The notes: generated from the sequence alone by a model not told the origin. 62,361 nucleotides of DNA from JAITMY01 sp031549685 (GCA_031549685.1 JAVBPG010000034.1:1-62361), one strand, 5' to 3'. Shown: positions 1 to 8,392, counted from the first letter of the stretch. Made by a program: numbers and translations.

Positions 1-495
1 CCCCCCCCCCCATCTCTCCCCACTCTATCTTTCTCCTGCAACCGTCATTCCGAGCGGAACGAGGAACGAGTGAAATCGAGAAATCTCATACATACGCAAT
101 GGCCTCCTGTTTAAATTAAACCAACAATTAAAGCAGCTATTAATGAGGCAGTGCGCTTGTTGATAATAATGGGTTAAAATATTTATTTATAGTATGTTAT
201 GTGTTATTTTTGCAAATCGAATATTATAATATACGATTTATTTAAAAATAGAATATTCAAATATACAAATCTGAAATTTACAAAATATTATTTTGTAAAC
301 AGATAATATTTAATGCTTTAAAAGCTATTTTTTTTAAATGCATATTGTAATATACATCTGTAAAGACGAATTAATCTGGCGAAGTTTTACTTTCTTACCA
401 TTTGTACGCTGTGGGTTACAAAAAAATGTATATTTGTAGGAAGCAAAAGCATTTGCTTTTGAGTTTCTAATTTTTACTCAAAAAACGTAAAAACC
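1..495. other. Left-edge intergenic region
   Basis: No gene is seen here. A run of eleven C opens the window and may be a low-complexity or assembly-edge signal. Positions 44-89 hold one copy of a dispersed repeat. From about 110 to 470 the DNA is strongly AT-rich with many short A and T runs. A possible Bacteroidetes -7 box (TATATTTG) lies at 429-436, with TTTG at 401-404. The 24-base spacer is longer than usual, so this promoter for the glutamate dehydrogenase gene is only tentative. Confidence 0.5.
44..89. repeat. Dispersed intergenic repeat, copy 1
   Basis: This stretch begins gtcattccgagcg and ends gagaaatctcat. The reverse complement of nearly the same sequence occurs at 46641-46684, and a shorter relative at 46778-46815. 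It is a non-coding repeat of unknown function scattered between genes. Confidence 0.6.
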
Positions 496-1833
496 ATGAA
501 GGTAGAACAGGTTATGAACAGGCTTCGCGCCAAGTACGGGCACGAGGCGGAGTACTTGCAGGCCGTGCAAGAGGTTTTGGAATCGGTGGAGGAGCTGTAC
601 AACCAGCACCCCGAGTTTGAGGAGGCCAACATTATTGAGAGCATTGTTGAGCCCGACCGCATTTTTACCTTCAAGGTAGCCTGGCAGGACGACAAGGGTA
701 AAACCCAGGTAAACACGGGCTATCGTGTGCAGTTCAACAACGCCATCGGCCCCTACAAGGGCGGCATTCGCTTTCACGCTTCGGTAACGCTTTCGACGCT
801 CAAGTTCCTGGGCTTTGAGCAAACCTTCAAGAATGCCCTTACCACGCTGCCCATGGGCGGCGCCAAGGGCGGCTCTGACTTTTCGCCCAAGGGGAAAAGC
901 AAGGGCGAGGTAATGCGCTTTTGCCAGGCCTACATTACCGAGCTGTGGCGCCACATTGGCCCCGAAACCGACGTGCCCGCCGGCGATATCGGCGTGGCCG
1001 GCCGCGAAATAGGATTCATGTACGGCTGGTACAAAAAGTTGGCGCGCGAGAATACCGGGGTGCTTACCGGCAAGGGCATGGCCTGGGGCGGCTCGCTCAT
1101 TCGCCCCGAGGCCACAGGCTTTGGCGCCGTATATTTTGTGCAGCACATGCTCCGGCAAAAAAATATGGACATCAAGGGTAAAACCGTAGCCGTTTCGGGC
1201 TTTGGCAACGTGGCCTGGGGCGCGGCCCTGAAGGCCACCGAGCTGGGGGCAAAGGTGGTGGCCATCTCCGGCCCCGATGGCTACATTTACGATGAGCAGG
1301 GGCTCAACGAGGAAAAAATAGCCTACATGGTGGAGCTGCGCAACTCGTGCAACGATGTGGTGGCGCCCTACGCTGAAAAGTTTGCCGGAAGCAAATTTGT
1401 GGCGGGCAAAAAGCCCTGGGAGGTAAAGGTGGATATAGCCCTGCCCTGCGCCATCCAGAACGAGCTCAACGGCGAGGATGCAAAGTTGCTTATAGCCAAT
1501 GGCGTTACCTGTGTAGCGGAGGTGTCCAACATGGGTTGTACGCCGGAGGCCATAAGCGAGTTTGTGGGTAACAAAATTACCTTTGCTCCGGGCAAGGCCG
1601 TAAACGCCGGCGGCGTATCGGTAAGCGGACTGGAGATGTCGCAAAATGCCATGAAGCTCAACTGGACAAAGGAGGAGGTGGATGCCAAGCTGCACCTGAT
1701 CATGAGCAACATTCACGAGGCTTGCCTCAAGTATGGCGTGCAGCCCGATGGCTACATTAACTACGTGAAGGGGGCCAACATTGCCGGATTTATGAAGGTG
1801 GCGCAGGCCATGCTGGAGCAGGGGGTGTGCTAA
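496..1833 (+). CDS. gdhA: NADP-type glutamate dehydrogenase
   Basis: This enzyme interconverts 2-oxoglutarate plus ammonia and glutamate in the cytoplasm and is a main route of nitrogen assimilation. The 445-residue length fits the hexameric bacterial type. The substrate motif YKGGIRFH lies at about residues 87-94, and GGAKGGSDF with the catalytic lysine at about 121-129. PAGDIGVAGREIGFM follows near 160, and a Rossmann GFGNVAWGAA motif near 235 binds the dinucleotide. The ATG follows an AT-rich leader. The NADP preference is inferred from family membership. The gene appears single, with a hairpin downstream, before an unrelated transporter-like gene. Confidence 0.95.
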   Translation: MKVEQVMNRLRAKYGHEAEYLQAVQEVLESVEELYNQHPEFEEANIIESIVEPDRIFTFKVAWQDDKGKTQVNTGYRVQFNNAIGPYKGGIRFHASVTLSTLKFLGFEQTFKNALTTLPMGGAKGGSDFSPKGKSKGEVMRFCQAYITELWRHIGPETDVPAGDIGVAGREIGFMYGWYKKLARENTGVLTGKGMAWGGSLIRPEATGFGAVYFVQHMLRQKNMDIKGKTVAVSGFGNVAWGAALKATELGAKVVAISGPDGYIYDEQGLNEEKIAYMVELRNSCNDVVAPYAEKFAGSKFVAGKKPWEVKVDIALPCAIQNELNGEDAKLLIANGVTCVAEVSNMGCTPEAISEFVGNKITFAPGKAVNAGGVSVSGLEMSQNAMKLNWTKEEVDAKLHLIMSNIHEACLKYGVQPDGYINYVKGANIAGFMKVAQAMLEQGVC

Positions 1834-1837
1834 AAAT

Positions 1838-1904
1838 CGATACGCGATAACCGGCATGCGATAGGGGACATTTCATACGTCGCAAGTCGCATGTCGGGTA
1901 TCGT
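1838..1904 (+). terminator. Imperfect hairpin after gdhA
   Basis: The sequence runs from cgatacgcgataaccggcatgcga to tcgcatgtcgggtatcg and can fold back on itself with bulges. There is no clear T-run, so it may be a weak terminator or simply a palindromic repeat. Confidence 0.3.
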
Positions 1905-1918
1905 AGGTAAGCTGAAAT

Positions 1919-3109
1919 ATGATCAACGCAGTTTTACTCTTTTTCTATATTGCCACGCCCGTGTGGATACTGCTGCTGTGCAAGCGCTTTAAGCCTATTC
2001 AAAAGGTGGGCGAGGTGCTCATGGCGTACTTTGTGGGCATATTTTTTGCCGTCATTATATGGGTTTTTCAGGACTCGGGTGTGCTTGATGGCGAGCATCT
2101 TACCAGCCTGCGCCGGATGCAGTCCGCCGTTTGCGAGTCGGTAATTCCCTTTGCCATTCCGCTCATGCTTTTCTCGGCCAACCTTACCCACTTGCGCAAG
2201 CAGCTCAACTCGGGTGGGCGGGCGCTGCTTGCGGGGCTGCTTGCGGCAACGGTTTGCACCACGCTCGGCGCTTTTATTTTCAACAGCTACATTGGCGAAA
2301 ACATGTACAAGGTGGCGGGCCTGATGACGGGCGTGGCCGTGGGCGGAACGCCCAACATGGCCTCGCTGCAGTTTGCCCTGCGCCTCCCCGAAAATACCTT
2401 TATTCAGCTGCAGGCGGCCGACATGCTGATGAGCTTCTTTTACCTGCTTTTCATTTTTACGATAGGAAAGGTGGTGCTGCGCAAATTTTTGCCGAAGTAC
2501 GTACCGCTTCCCGGCGGGCACGGCGGCGTGCGGCAGGCCTCCATGGTGGAGGGGCAGTACTACTTCATGCGCTCGCGCGGCGGCCTGATACAAATGCTCA
2601 AATCGCTGGGCGTGTCGTTCGCCATCGTCGGGTTTGCCCTGGGATCCTCCCTGCTTATTTTCGGCGAAATCCGCGTGCCCTACCTCATGCTGCTCATCAC
2701 CACGCTTAGCCTGGCGGCCTCGTTTGCCAAGCCGGTGCGCGAGCTGCGCTACTCCTTCGATGTGGGCATGTTTCTGGTGCTCATTTTCAACGTTGCCATA
2801 GCCTCCATGGTTGATTTCTCGAACCTGCTCAACCCCGAGATGTACTACCTTGCGGGCTACGTGGCCATGTCGGTGTTCGGCTCGCTGCTGCTGCACGCCC
2901 TGCTGTGCAAGCTCTTTAAGGTCGATGCCGATACGTTTATGGTGGCCTCCAACGCGCTCATCAACTCGCCCCCCTTTGTGCCGGTGGTGGCTGCCGCCAT
3001 AGGCAACCGCCAGGTGGTGCTGGTGGGCATTACGGTGGGCATTGTGGGCTACGCCGTGGGCAACTATTTAGGATTTACCGTAGCCGAAGTTTTGAAAAAT
3101 ATTTTGTAG
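1919..3109 (+). CDS. DUF819 family integral membrane protein
   Basis: The 396-residue protein is hydrophobic almost throughout, with roughly ten predicted membrane segments, and matches the DUF819 (YjcL-like) family by overall pattern. The segment GVAVGGTPNMASLQFAL, near residue 140, is typical of this family, as is a similar small-residue stretch close to the C-terminus. The family resembles secondary transporters in architecture, but no substrate is established, so transport is only an inference. The gene starts 85 bases after gdhA and ends 11 bases before the DNA-repair gene, so the last two are probably co-transcribed. Confidence 0.85.
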   Translation: MINAVLLFFYIATPVWILLLCKRFKPIQKVGEVLMAYFVGIFFAVIIWVFQDSGVLDGEHLTSLRRMQSAVCESVIPFAIPLMLFSANLTHLRKQLNSGGRALLAGLLAATVCTTLGAFIFNSYIGENMYKVAGLMTGVAVGGTPNMASLQFALRLPENTFIQLQAADMLMSFFYLLFIFTIGKVVLRKFLPKYVPLPGGHGGVRQASMVEGQYYFMRSRGGLIQMLKSLGVSFAIVGFALGSSLLIFGEIRVPYLMLLITTLSLAASFAKPVRELRYSFDVGMFLVLIFNVAIASMVDFSNLLNPEMYYLAGYVAMSVFGSLLLHALLCKLFKVDADTFMVASNALINSPPFVPVVAAAIGNRQVVLVGITVGIVGYAVGNYLGFTVAEVLKNIL

Positions 3110-3120
3110 CTCAAAAAAAC

Positions 3121-3588
3121 ATGGAGCAGCATATCGCCTATACACCATCGCCCCTTGGCGCCATAAAAATTACGGCAAACGACCATGCGGTAAACTCCAT
3201 CGTTTTTGTGGAAAGCGAGGACGAGCCGGCCACGGCGCTAACACCCCTGCTGCAAACCTGCTGCGTCCAGCTGGACGAGTATTTTGAGAAAAAACGGAAA
3301 ACCTTTGACTTTCCCATGTCGCAGTCGGGGACGGACTTTCAGCAGGGCGTATGGCGCGAGCTGATGAAAATACCCCACGGCGAAACCACCACCTACGGCA
3401 TGCAGGCGCTGCGCCTGGGCGATGCCAAAGCGGTGCGCGCCGTGGCTGCCGCCAACGGCAAAAACAAGCTGTGGATTGTGGTGCCCTGCCACCGCGTGGT
3501 GGGCAAGAACGGTAGCCTCACAGGCTACGCCGGAGGCCTGTGGCGCAAGCAGTGGCTGTTGCAGCACGAGGCAAATCTTTTAATCTGA
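3121..3588 (+). CDS. ogt: Methylated-DNA--protein-cysteine methyltransferase
   Basis: This suicide repair protein moves alkyl groups from O6-alkylguanine in DNA to its own cysteine. The active-site motif PCHRVVG is intact, with the acceptor at Cys123. It is preceded by the helix-turn-helix region (TTYGMQALRLGDAKAVRAVA) that inserts into DNA. The 155-residue length is the compact Ogt form without an Ada regulatory domain. It follows the DUF819 gene by 11 bases. The serine hydrolase gene starts 20 bases downstream, so all three may share a transcript. Confidence 0.93.
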   Translation: MEQHIAYTPSPLGAIKITANDHAVNSIVFVESEDEPATALTPLLQTCCVQLDEYFEKKRKTFDFPMSQSGTDFQQGVWRELMKIPHGETTTYGMQALRLGDAKAVRAVAAANGKNKLWIVVPCHRVVGKNGSLTGYAGGLWRKQWLLQHEANLLI

Positions 3589-3608
3589 AATCCGAAAATC
3601 CTTCACTC

Positions 3609-4754
3609 ATGAAGCGTAAAATCACCATAGCAATCCTTGCGCTACTTACCGCCTTATTTTTTTGGCTTATGACGCCCCAGAACCACTACCTGCGCCGCGC
3701 CCTGCGGTACCAAACGCCCAACATCGACGACTACACCATATTTGAAAACCGCGTGGTGAAGGCGGGCAACCCGCAGCCCTGGGGCTTTGAAAAGCGCGAG
3801 GTGCCGCTATCTATTCCCGAGCGCCTGATGCCCGACTTTGAGAAGTACAAAACGGTGGCCTACCTCATTGTGCGCGATGGGAATATTTGCTTTGAAAGGT
3901 ATTGGGAGGATTACGGCCCGGCTTCGCTCAGCAACTCCTTCTCCATGGCCAAAAGCATCGTGTCGCTGCTGGTGGGCTGCGCGCTCGACGAGGGTAAAAT
4001 AGGGAGCGTTGACCAGCCCGTGAGCGACTACCTGCCCTGGCTTACCTCGTTCGACGGCGTTACGCTTACGCTGAAAGATTTGCTTACCATGAGCGCCGGG
4101 GTGGACTGGCAGGAGGAGTACGCCTCGGCCACCTCCATTACCACCAAGGCCTACTACGGCGATAACCTGCCGGCACTCATGCAGCAGGTGCAGCTGGTGA
4201 GCAAGCCCGGCCAAACCTACTACTACCAAAGCGGCGTAACGCAGCTGCTGGCGCAGATACTGACCATGGCCACGGGTAAAACCTTGAGCGATTACGCCTC
4301 CGAAAAGCTGTGGACGCCCATGGGCGCCGAGCACGATGCGCTGTGGATGCTGGATAAAAAGGAGGGCGTGGAGAAAGCTTACTGCTGCTTTAACTCCAAC
4401 GCCCGCGATTTTGCCCGCTTCGGCCAGCTCATGCTCAACGGGGGAAGGTGGAACGATAGTGTGGTGGTGTCGGAAAAGTATTTGACCGAGGCCACCACCG
4501 CGGCCTCGTGGCTCAAGGATGCCAAAACGGGCAAGCCGGTTGACTTTTACGGCTACCAGTTTTGGCGCATGAAGTTCCGCGGCGACGACGTGCTGTACAT
4601 GCGCGGCATATACGGCCAGTACGTGTTTGCCGTTCCCGCCAAAAATATGGTGGTGGTTCGCCTGGGGCACCTCCGCTCCGACGAGCGCACCGAGGATAAC
4701 CTGCCCACCGATATTTTGCTGTGGCTTGAGGCGGCCTGGGAGATGGTGAAGTAG
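3609..4754 (+). CDS. Beta-lactamase-fold serine hydrolase (class C-like)
   Basis: The protein has the fold of class C beta-lactamases and penicillin-binding esterases. The nucleophile motif SMAK is at residues 112-115. The second motif is YQS at 206-208 instead of the YxN of true AmpC. One N-terminal hydrophobic segment (residues 5-21) suggests a membrane-anchored or exported protein. I chose the ATG at 3609 because an upstream reading overlaps the repair gene and adds an unlikely tail. The substrate is unknown. The YxS motif favours an esterase or peptidase role over antibiotic resistance, but this is inference. Length is 381 residues. Confidence 0.8.
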   Translation: MKRKITIAILALLTALFFWLMTPQNHYLRRALRYQTPNIDDYTIFENRVVKAGNPQPWGFEKREVPLSIPERLMPDFEKYKTVAYLIVRDGNICFERYWEDYGPASLSNSFSMAKSIVSLLVGCALDEGKIGSVDQPVSDYLPWLTSFDGVTLTLKDLLTMSAGVDWQEEYASATSITTKAYYGDNLPALMQQVQLVSKPGQTYYYQSGVTQLLAQILTMATGKTLSDYASEKLWTPMGAEHDALWMLDKKEGVEKAYCCFNSNARDFARFGQLMLNGGRWNDSVVVSEKYLTEATTAASWLKDAKTGKPVDFYGYQFWRMKFRGDDVLYMRGIYGQYVFAVPAKNMVVVRLGHLRSDERTEDNLPTDILLWLEAAWEMVK

Positions 4755-4871
4755 ACAGTAAAAAATAAGTAGGCAATAGGCAGTAAGCAGTAGGGTGGGT
4801 AGGGATGACAAAAAAACGGCAGTTTCTCCTTATTTTTAATTCGTAATTTTTAATTCGTAATTTTAATTGAC
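4755..4871. repeat. Short AT-rich spacer with a tandem 15-mer
   Basis: The spacer before the asparaginase gene contains two near-identical copies of tttttaattcgtaat between 4832 and 4862. It also has degenerate aggcagtaagcagtag units. Such slippage-prone sequences recur in other spacers of this window. No gene is seen. Confidence 0.4.
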
Positions 4872-5873
4872 TTGACCTCCATCCTCATCATCTACACCGG
4901 TGGCACCATCGGCATGAAGCTCGACCCCGAGACGGGCGCGCTCAAGCCGTTTAACTTTGAGCAAGTGGAGCAGGAGGTGCCCGAGCTCAAAAAGTTCTCC
5001 TACGCCATCGATACCATATCGCTGCACCCTATCGACTCGTCCGAAATCCAGCCGCAGCACTGGCTGCAAATGGCCGAAATTATTGTTGAGAGCTACGACA
5101 GGTACAACGGCTTTGTGCTGCTGCACGGCACCGACACTATGGCCTACACGGCCTCGGCCCTGAGCTTTATGCTCGAGAACTTGGGTAAGCCGGTGGTGCT
5201 TACCGGCAGCCAGCTGCCCATTGGGATGATTCGCACCGACGGAAAAGAAAACCTCATCTCGGCCATAGAAATTGCCGCCGCGGGGCATGTTCCCGAGGTG
5301 TGCATATTTTTCGAAAACGAGCTGCTGCGCGGCAACCGCACCTCGAAGTACAACGCGGAGCATTTTCGCGCCTTCCGCTCCGATAATTTCCCGCCGCTGG
5401 CGCAGGCCGGCATTCACATTACCTACCACGACGAGCTTATTCTTAAGGCCACGGAAAAGCCGCTACGGATGCACCCCAAAATGGATACCAACGTTGCCGT
5501 GCTGCGCGTATTTCCCGGCATGACGCAGGCCTACGTCGAAAGCATTTTAAGCATCAAGGGGCTGCGCGCCGTGGTGCTCGAAACCTACGGCTCGGGCAAC
5601 GCGCCGGGCCTGCCCTGGTTCCTGGATTTGCTGTGCGGCGCCGTTGACAGGGGCCTGGTGCTGCTCAACGTTTCGCAGTGCCATACCGGCATGGTGGACA
5701 TGGCCACCTATGAGGCCGGGCGCCGCCTTATGCAGGTCGGCGTGCAGAGCGGCTACGACAGCACCACCGAGGCCGCGCTGGCCAAGCTTATGTTTTTGTT
5801 GGGGCGCTACGACAATGCAGGGGAGGTAAAAAAGGAGCTGGCGCTTTCGCTGCGCGGCGAGATTTCGATTTGA
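4872..5873 (+). CDS. ansA: Type I L-asparaginase
   Basis: The enzyme hydrolyses asparagine to aspartate and ammonia. The first active-site motif YTGGTIG carries Thr12, and the second, HGTDTM, is at residues 85-90. The absence of a signal peptide and the 333-residue length fit the cytoplasmic type I enzyme. The start must be the TTG at 4872, since no suitable ATG precedes the essential TGGTIG motif. The last 14 codons are duplicated 2.5 kb downstream, flanking an AT-rich insert. The coding end is intact, as expected if an element inserted at the 3' end and rebuilt it. Confidence 0.92.
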   Translation: MTSILIIYTGGTIGMKLDPETGALKPFNFEQVEQEVPELKKFSYAIDTISLHPIDSSEIQPQHWLQMAEIIVESYDRYNGFVLLHGTDTMAYTASALSFMLENLGKPVVLTGSQLPIGMIRTDGKENLISAIEIAAAGHVPEVCIFFENELLRGNRTSKYNAEHFRAFRSDNFPPLAQAGIHITYHDELILKATEKPLRMHPKMDTNVAVLRVFPGMTQAYVESILSIKGLRAVVLETYGSGNAPGLPWFLDLLCGAVDRGLVLLNVSQCHTGMVDMATYEAGRRLMQVGVQSGYDSTTEAALAKLMFLLGRYDNAGEVKKELALSLRGEISI

Positions 5874-5877
5874 GCAC
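5836..5877 (+). repeat. Left 42-bp direct repeat (ansA 3' end)
   Basis: The sequence starting agctggcgctttcgctgcgc covers the last codons and stop of ansA. It matches 8351-8392 at 41 of 42 bases; the only difference is G versus A in the fifth-last sense codon. The two copies bracket an AT-rich block and look like attachment-site duplications. Confidence 0.85.
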
Positions 5878-5987
5878 CCTTTATGTAAGATAAAATCTTT
5901 ATCTTGCATTTTGTATAAAGTATATTTGTCTTTGAGAGTATTGCATTTTCATTGAGACAGAAAGAGGTTGTAATAAATTATTAACCT

Positions 5988-7085
5988 ATGGATAGTAGAC
6001 AATGTGTTGTGAAAATAAAAGGAAAATATTGTCTGATTATCTTTTGTGCCTTTTCACTTTTTGTTGCTAACGGTCAAACCAAGTTTGTCAAAATTCCACC
6101 TGAACTTACCAATGGTGTTCAAATAGGAACACAAAGTTCATTGTACAATGCTGCATATCTCGAAATATCCGATATGCTCAATGGTGAAAAGTTGCTATCA
6201 ATTAAAAGGGCAGTTTTTTTAGCAGAATGGGCTTACCTCAACGGACAACTGAATTATGAAGAATATTGTAAGAGCATTGATTCTGTTGCCAATTTTCTTA
6301 AAAGATTTATAAAAGCGAATGAGTTGGAGAAATATAAAACCGGTAAGAACATGGCGCTTATCGAATACTTCTTTCGCCCTTATTCCGGTAATAGGCATAA
6401 ACCGTTTACATATGATTTTGATGACACCGAGGGGGTAGAAGATTTTACTAATCAATTTGTTACAAAAGTTATGAGAACGCACAACGGACAATGCCGTTCT
6501 TTGCCCATGTATTACAAAGTGCTTGCCGAGGCCATCAATGCAAAAGCGTATATTTCGTATGCTCCACAACATGTATTTATCCGCTACCGCGATGAAGATA
6601 ATCTTTTTCCTGAGGATTGGGTAAATGTAGAACTTACAACACATCAATTAACTCCTGAGTTCTGGATCAAAGAAAATTTTGAAATAAGTACAAAGACGAT
6701 TGAAAGCAAAATTTATCTCCACCCTCTTACTGACAAGGAAACTGTGGCTTCTCAACTTGCTGACCTTGCTTTTGGATACTGGAATAAGTACCGAGTTTAT
6801 GACGATTTTACATGGCTATGTGCTACTAAGTCGTTAGAGTATTATCCTCAAAATCCTAAAGCGCTCATAATTCAAAGAAATTCGCTCCATAAGGTTTTTA
6901 TGAAACACTTAGAGCGTAACGGATATGAGAGGGACAGATATGCCCTGCTTCTTGAAGGTAAATTGAAAGAAATTTCAAATCAACTGAAAAGTTTGGGATG
7001 GGAAGAAATGAGCGATGAATTGTTTGATAAACTTGAAAAAGGTAAAGAGCAAGCGAAGATAAGGGAAAGTGCGCAAAAACAATAA
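5988..7085 (+). CDS. Secreted transglutaminase-like protein of unknown function
   Basis: The 365-residue protein starts with a signal-peptide-like hydrophobic segment (residues 12-28, ending at VANGQ). Its middle resembles the transglutaminase/SirB1 cysteine-protease-like fold: NGQCRSLP places a cysteine at 169, QHVFIRY a histidine at 195, and WVNVEL an acidic residue at 215. The lysine-rich C-terminus, from about residue 260, is helical and may be TPR-like. It is AT-rich and lies just upstream of the RHS-tip effector in the same islet. A TATATTTG box at 5921-5928 may be its promoter. A role in processing or releasing the effector is possible but not shown. Confidence 0.6.
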   Translation: MDSRQCVVKIKGKYCLIIFCAFSLFVANGQTKFVKIPPELTNGVQIGTQSSLYNAAYLEISDMLNGEKLLSIKRAVFLAEWAYLNGQLNYEEYCKSIDSVANFLKRFIKANELEKYKTGKNMALIEYFFRPYSGNRHKPFTYDFDDTEGVEDFTNQFVTKVMRTHNGQCRSLPMYYKVLAEAINAKAYISYAPQHVFIRYRDEDNLFPEDWVNVELTTHQLTPEFWIKENFEISTKTIESKIYLHPLTDKETVASQLADLAFGYWNKYRVYDDFTWLCATKSLEYYPQNPKALIIQRNSLHKVFMKHLERNGYERDRYALLLEGKLKEISNQLKSLGWEEMSDELFDKLEKGKEQAKIRESAQKQ

Positions 7086-7127
7086 AACTTTAGCCTCATA
7101 ATATAAAACCTTTAAATGTTTGACGTT

Positions 7128-7823
7128 ATGAAAACAAAACAATTTTTTATTACAGTTGCAATCATTTGTTTTGCGTCTCTATTTTTAGCAAAATTTGCAT
7201 ATGGACATTATCCTGTTTCTCCGTATGCCTACTGCTTAAATAATCCGGTAAAATATATTGATCCGGATGGTAGAGATGCGGTACTAGTAACTTTCCCAGA
7301 TTACAAAGTTTCAACTCCAATTGGAAAAATCGGTGGATTAGGGCATGCTGGAGTTTTGTTGATAAACAATAAAACAGGATTAACAAAATATTACGAATAT
7401 GGGCGATACGACAAAGAGGGTAAAGGTGAAGTTCGTAGTGTTAAGATTCCCGATGTTAAAATTGGAGAAGATGGGAAACCAACGATGGAATCTTTAAACA
7501 AGACCATGGGTGAAATTTCCAAGGAGGCGGGAAAAGGAGGCAAAATTGATGGAGCATACATTGAAAGCGGAGATTTCAAAAATATGAATGATTATGCAAA
7601 ATCAAAAAAAGCAGAAAATTTGGATCCAGATAGGAAGTCATATGATTTTACAAATAATAATTGTGGAACTTTTGCTACGGATGTTATCAATCAAGATGAA
7701 AATGTGAAAAAGAATGCCCCTAGTATTGTGGATCCGCGCCCCAATAGTATAGTCAAAGAATACCAAGATAGAGTAAAGACGATAACGTATGACCCTAAAA
7801 AAGATAAAACTCAAATAAAATGA
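7128..7823 (+). CDS. Signal peptide joined to an RHS tip with an H...NC hydrolase-like domain (putative effector)
   Basis: A signal peptide (about residues 1-26) is followed directly by the last piece of an RHS core, SPYAYCLNNPVKYIDPDGRD (31-50). Such tips normally end proteins of over 1,000 residues. The rest of the 231-residue protein has GLGHAGVLL (His73) and NNNCGTFATDV (Cys179). Histidine first and an NC pair last is the order seen in circularly permuted NlpC/P60 or LRAT-like hydrolases. I infer a polymorphic-toxin-type domain. I chose ATG 7128 because the signal peptide begins there; an in-frame ATG also exists at 7116. The stop overlaps the next gene. Confidence 0.7.
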   Translation: MKTKQFFITVAIICFASLFLAKFAYGHYPVSPYAYCLNNPVKYIDPDGRDAVLVTFPDYKVSTPIGKIGGLGHAGVLLINNKTGLTKYYEYGRYDKEGKGEVRSVKIPDVKIGEDGKPTMESLNKTMGEISKEAGKGGKIDGAYIESGDFKNMNDYAKSKKAENLDPDRKSYDFTNNNCGTFATDVINQDENVKKNAPSIVDPRPNSIVKEYQDRVKTITYDPKKDKTQIK

Positions 7824-8161
7824 TGGAGGAGGGTAGTATGTTTATATCATTTATAGAGTTTCTGCTATTGAATATCTATCTGGGTTCTATAATATTTATC
7901 TCTTGCTCAATCATTTTTTTACTATTAATTTGCTATAAAATAAAAAAAAGGGCAACGATAAATATATTCCTAATTACGGTATGTCAACTTCTTTCATCTA
8001 TTCTATTGTCAATGCTTATTTGGAGGCTATGGCCTTTTAAAGCGGATATTATGATTGGATTCATCTTCTTGCCAGGATTGATAGCTGAACTTATTACTAT
8101 TCTATTATTTTATTTCTATCAAACGAAGAAAAGTAATAGAAATAAAATCAAGAATGATTAG
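7820..8161 (+). CDS. Small membrane protein, putative immunity partner
   Basis: The 113-residue protein has three or four strongly hydrophobic segments and a lysine/asparagine-rich C-terminus. Its ATG overlaps the stop of the RHS-tip gene by 4 bases, which implies translational coupling. Polymorphic-toxin genes are usually followed at once by an immunity gene, and membrane immunity proteins are common where the toxin acts at the envelope. I recognise no family. The immunity role rests only on position, overlap and size. An alternative start is the ATG at 7838. Confidence 0.55.
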   Translation: MMEEGSMFISFIEFLLLNIYLGSIIFISCSIIFLLLICYKIKKRATINIFLITVCQLLSSILLSMLIWRLWPFKADIMIGFIFLPGLIAELITILLFYFYQTKKSNRNKIKND

Positions 8162-8175
8162 GCCAGCCGTTATAA

Positions 8176-8350
8176 TTAATCGGAGTAGTTAATTCTTCTG
8201 TGTGGAGATTTGGTAACAAGATAGTTGATATCCATAAAAACATATTTCGAGCACGCTATATTACAAATCCTTATAGTATTTCTACTGACATTGTAAATGC
8301 CGATCCGCAGCAATAGCAGCAGTGCATTGAGTATGCGGAAGAAAAACGAA
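8176..8350 (+). pseudogene. Possible decayed coding fragment before the right repeat
   Basis: One frame is open from 8176 to a TAG at 8314 (about 45 residues, including VWRFGNKIVDIHKNIF). After the stop it continues in the same frame, through CIEYAEEKRK, into the duplicated asparaginase C-terminus, ending at 8390. There is no convincing start codon. It may be the remnant of an older effector tip left when the islet was rearranged. The evidence is weak, and the 339-base gap to the protease gene holds no other gene. Confidence 0.3.
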
Positions 8351-8392
8351 AGCTGGCGCTTTCGCTGCGCGGCGAAATTTCGATTTGAGCAC
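8351..8392 (+). repeat. Right 42-bp direct repeat
   Basis: This copy matches the 3' end of ansA at 41 of 42 bases, including the stop codon, and lies downstream of the islet. It probably marks the original end of ansA before insertion, because the sequence beyond it returns to host genes. Confidence 0.85.

Larger units (their letters stand above)
5878..8350. mobile_element. AT-rich genomic islet inserted at the ansA 3' end
   Basis: This 2.5-kb block is much more AT-rich than the genes on either side, uses different codons, and is flanked by the 42-bp direct repeats. It holds three intact genes: a transglutaminase-like protein, an RHS-tip effector and a small membrane protein. A decayed stretch follows them. 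No integrase or transposase is present, so the mechanism of entry is unknown. It could have moved by recombination between repeats or with an integrase supplied in trans. The islet interpretation is inference from the repeats and base composition. Confidence 0.65.

Noticed and set aside
1..11. Poly-C run at the left edge as a phase-variable tract
   Set aside because: It lies at the very edge with no gene close by, so an assembly or window-edge effect is as likely.
478..1857. A long minus-strand reading frame opposite gdhA, and similar long antisense frames opposite most GC-rich genes
   Set aside because: They mirror real genes, have histidine/glycine/leucine-rich protein without domains, and result from codon bias in the sense gene.
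3609..4754. The class C-like hydrolase as an antibiotic-resistance beta-lactamase
   Set aside because: The second motif is YxS rather than YxN and the protein has a membrane anchor; resistance cannot be claimed.
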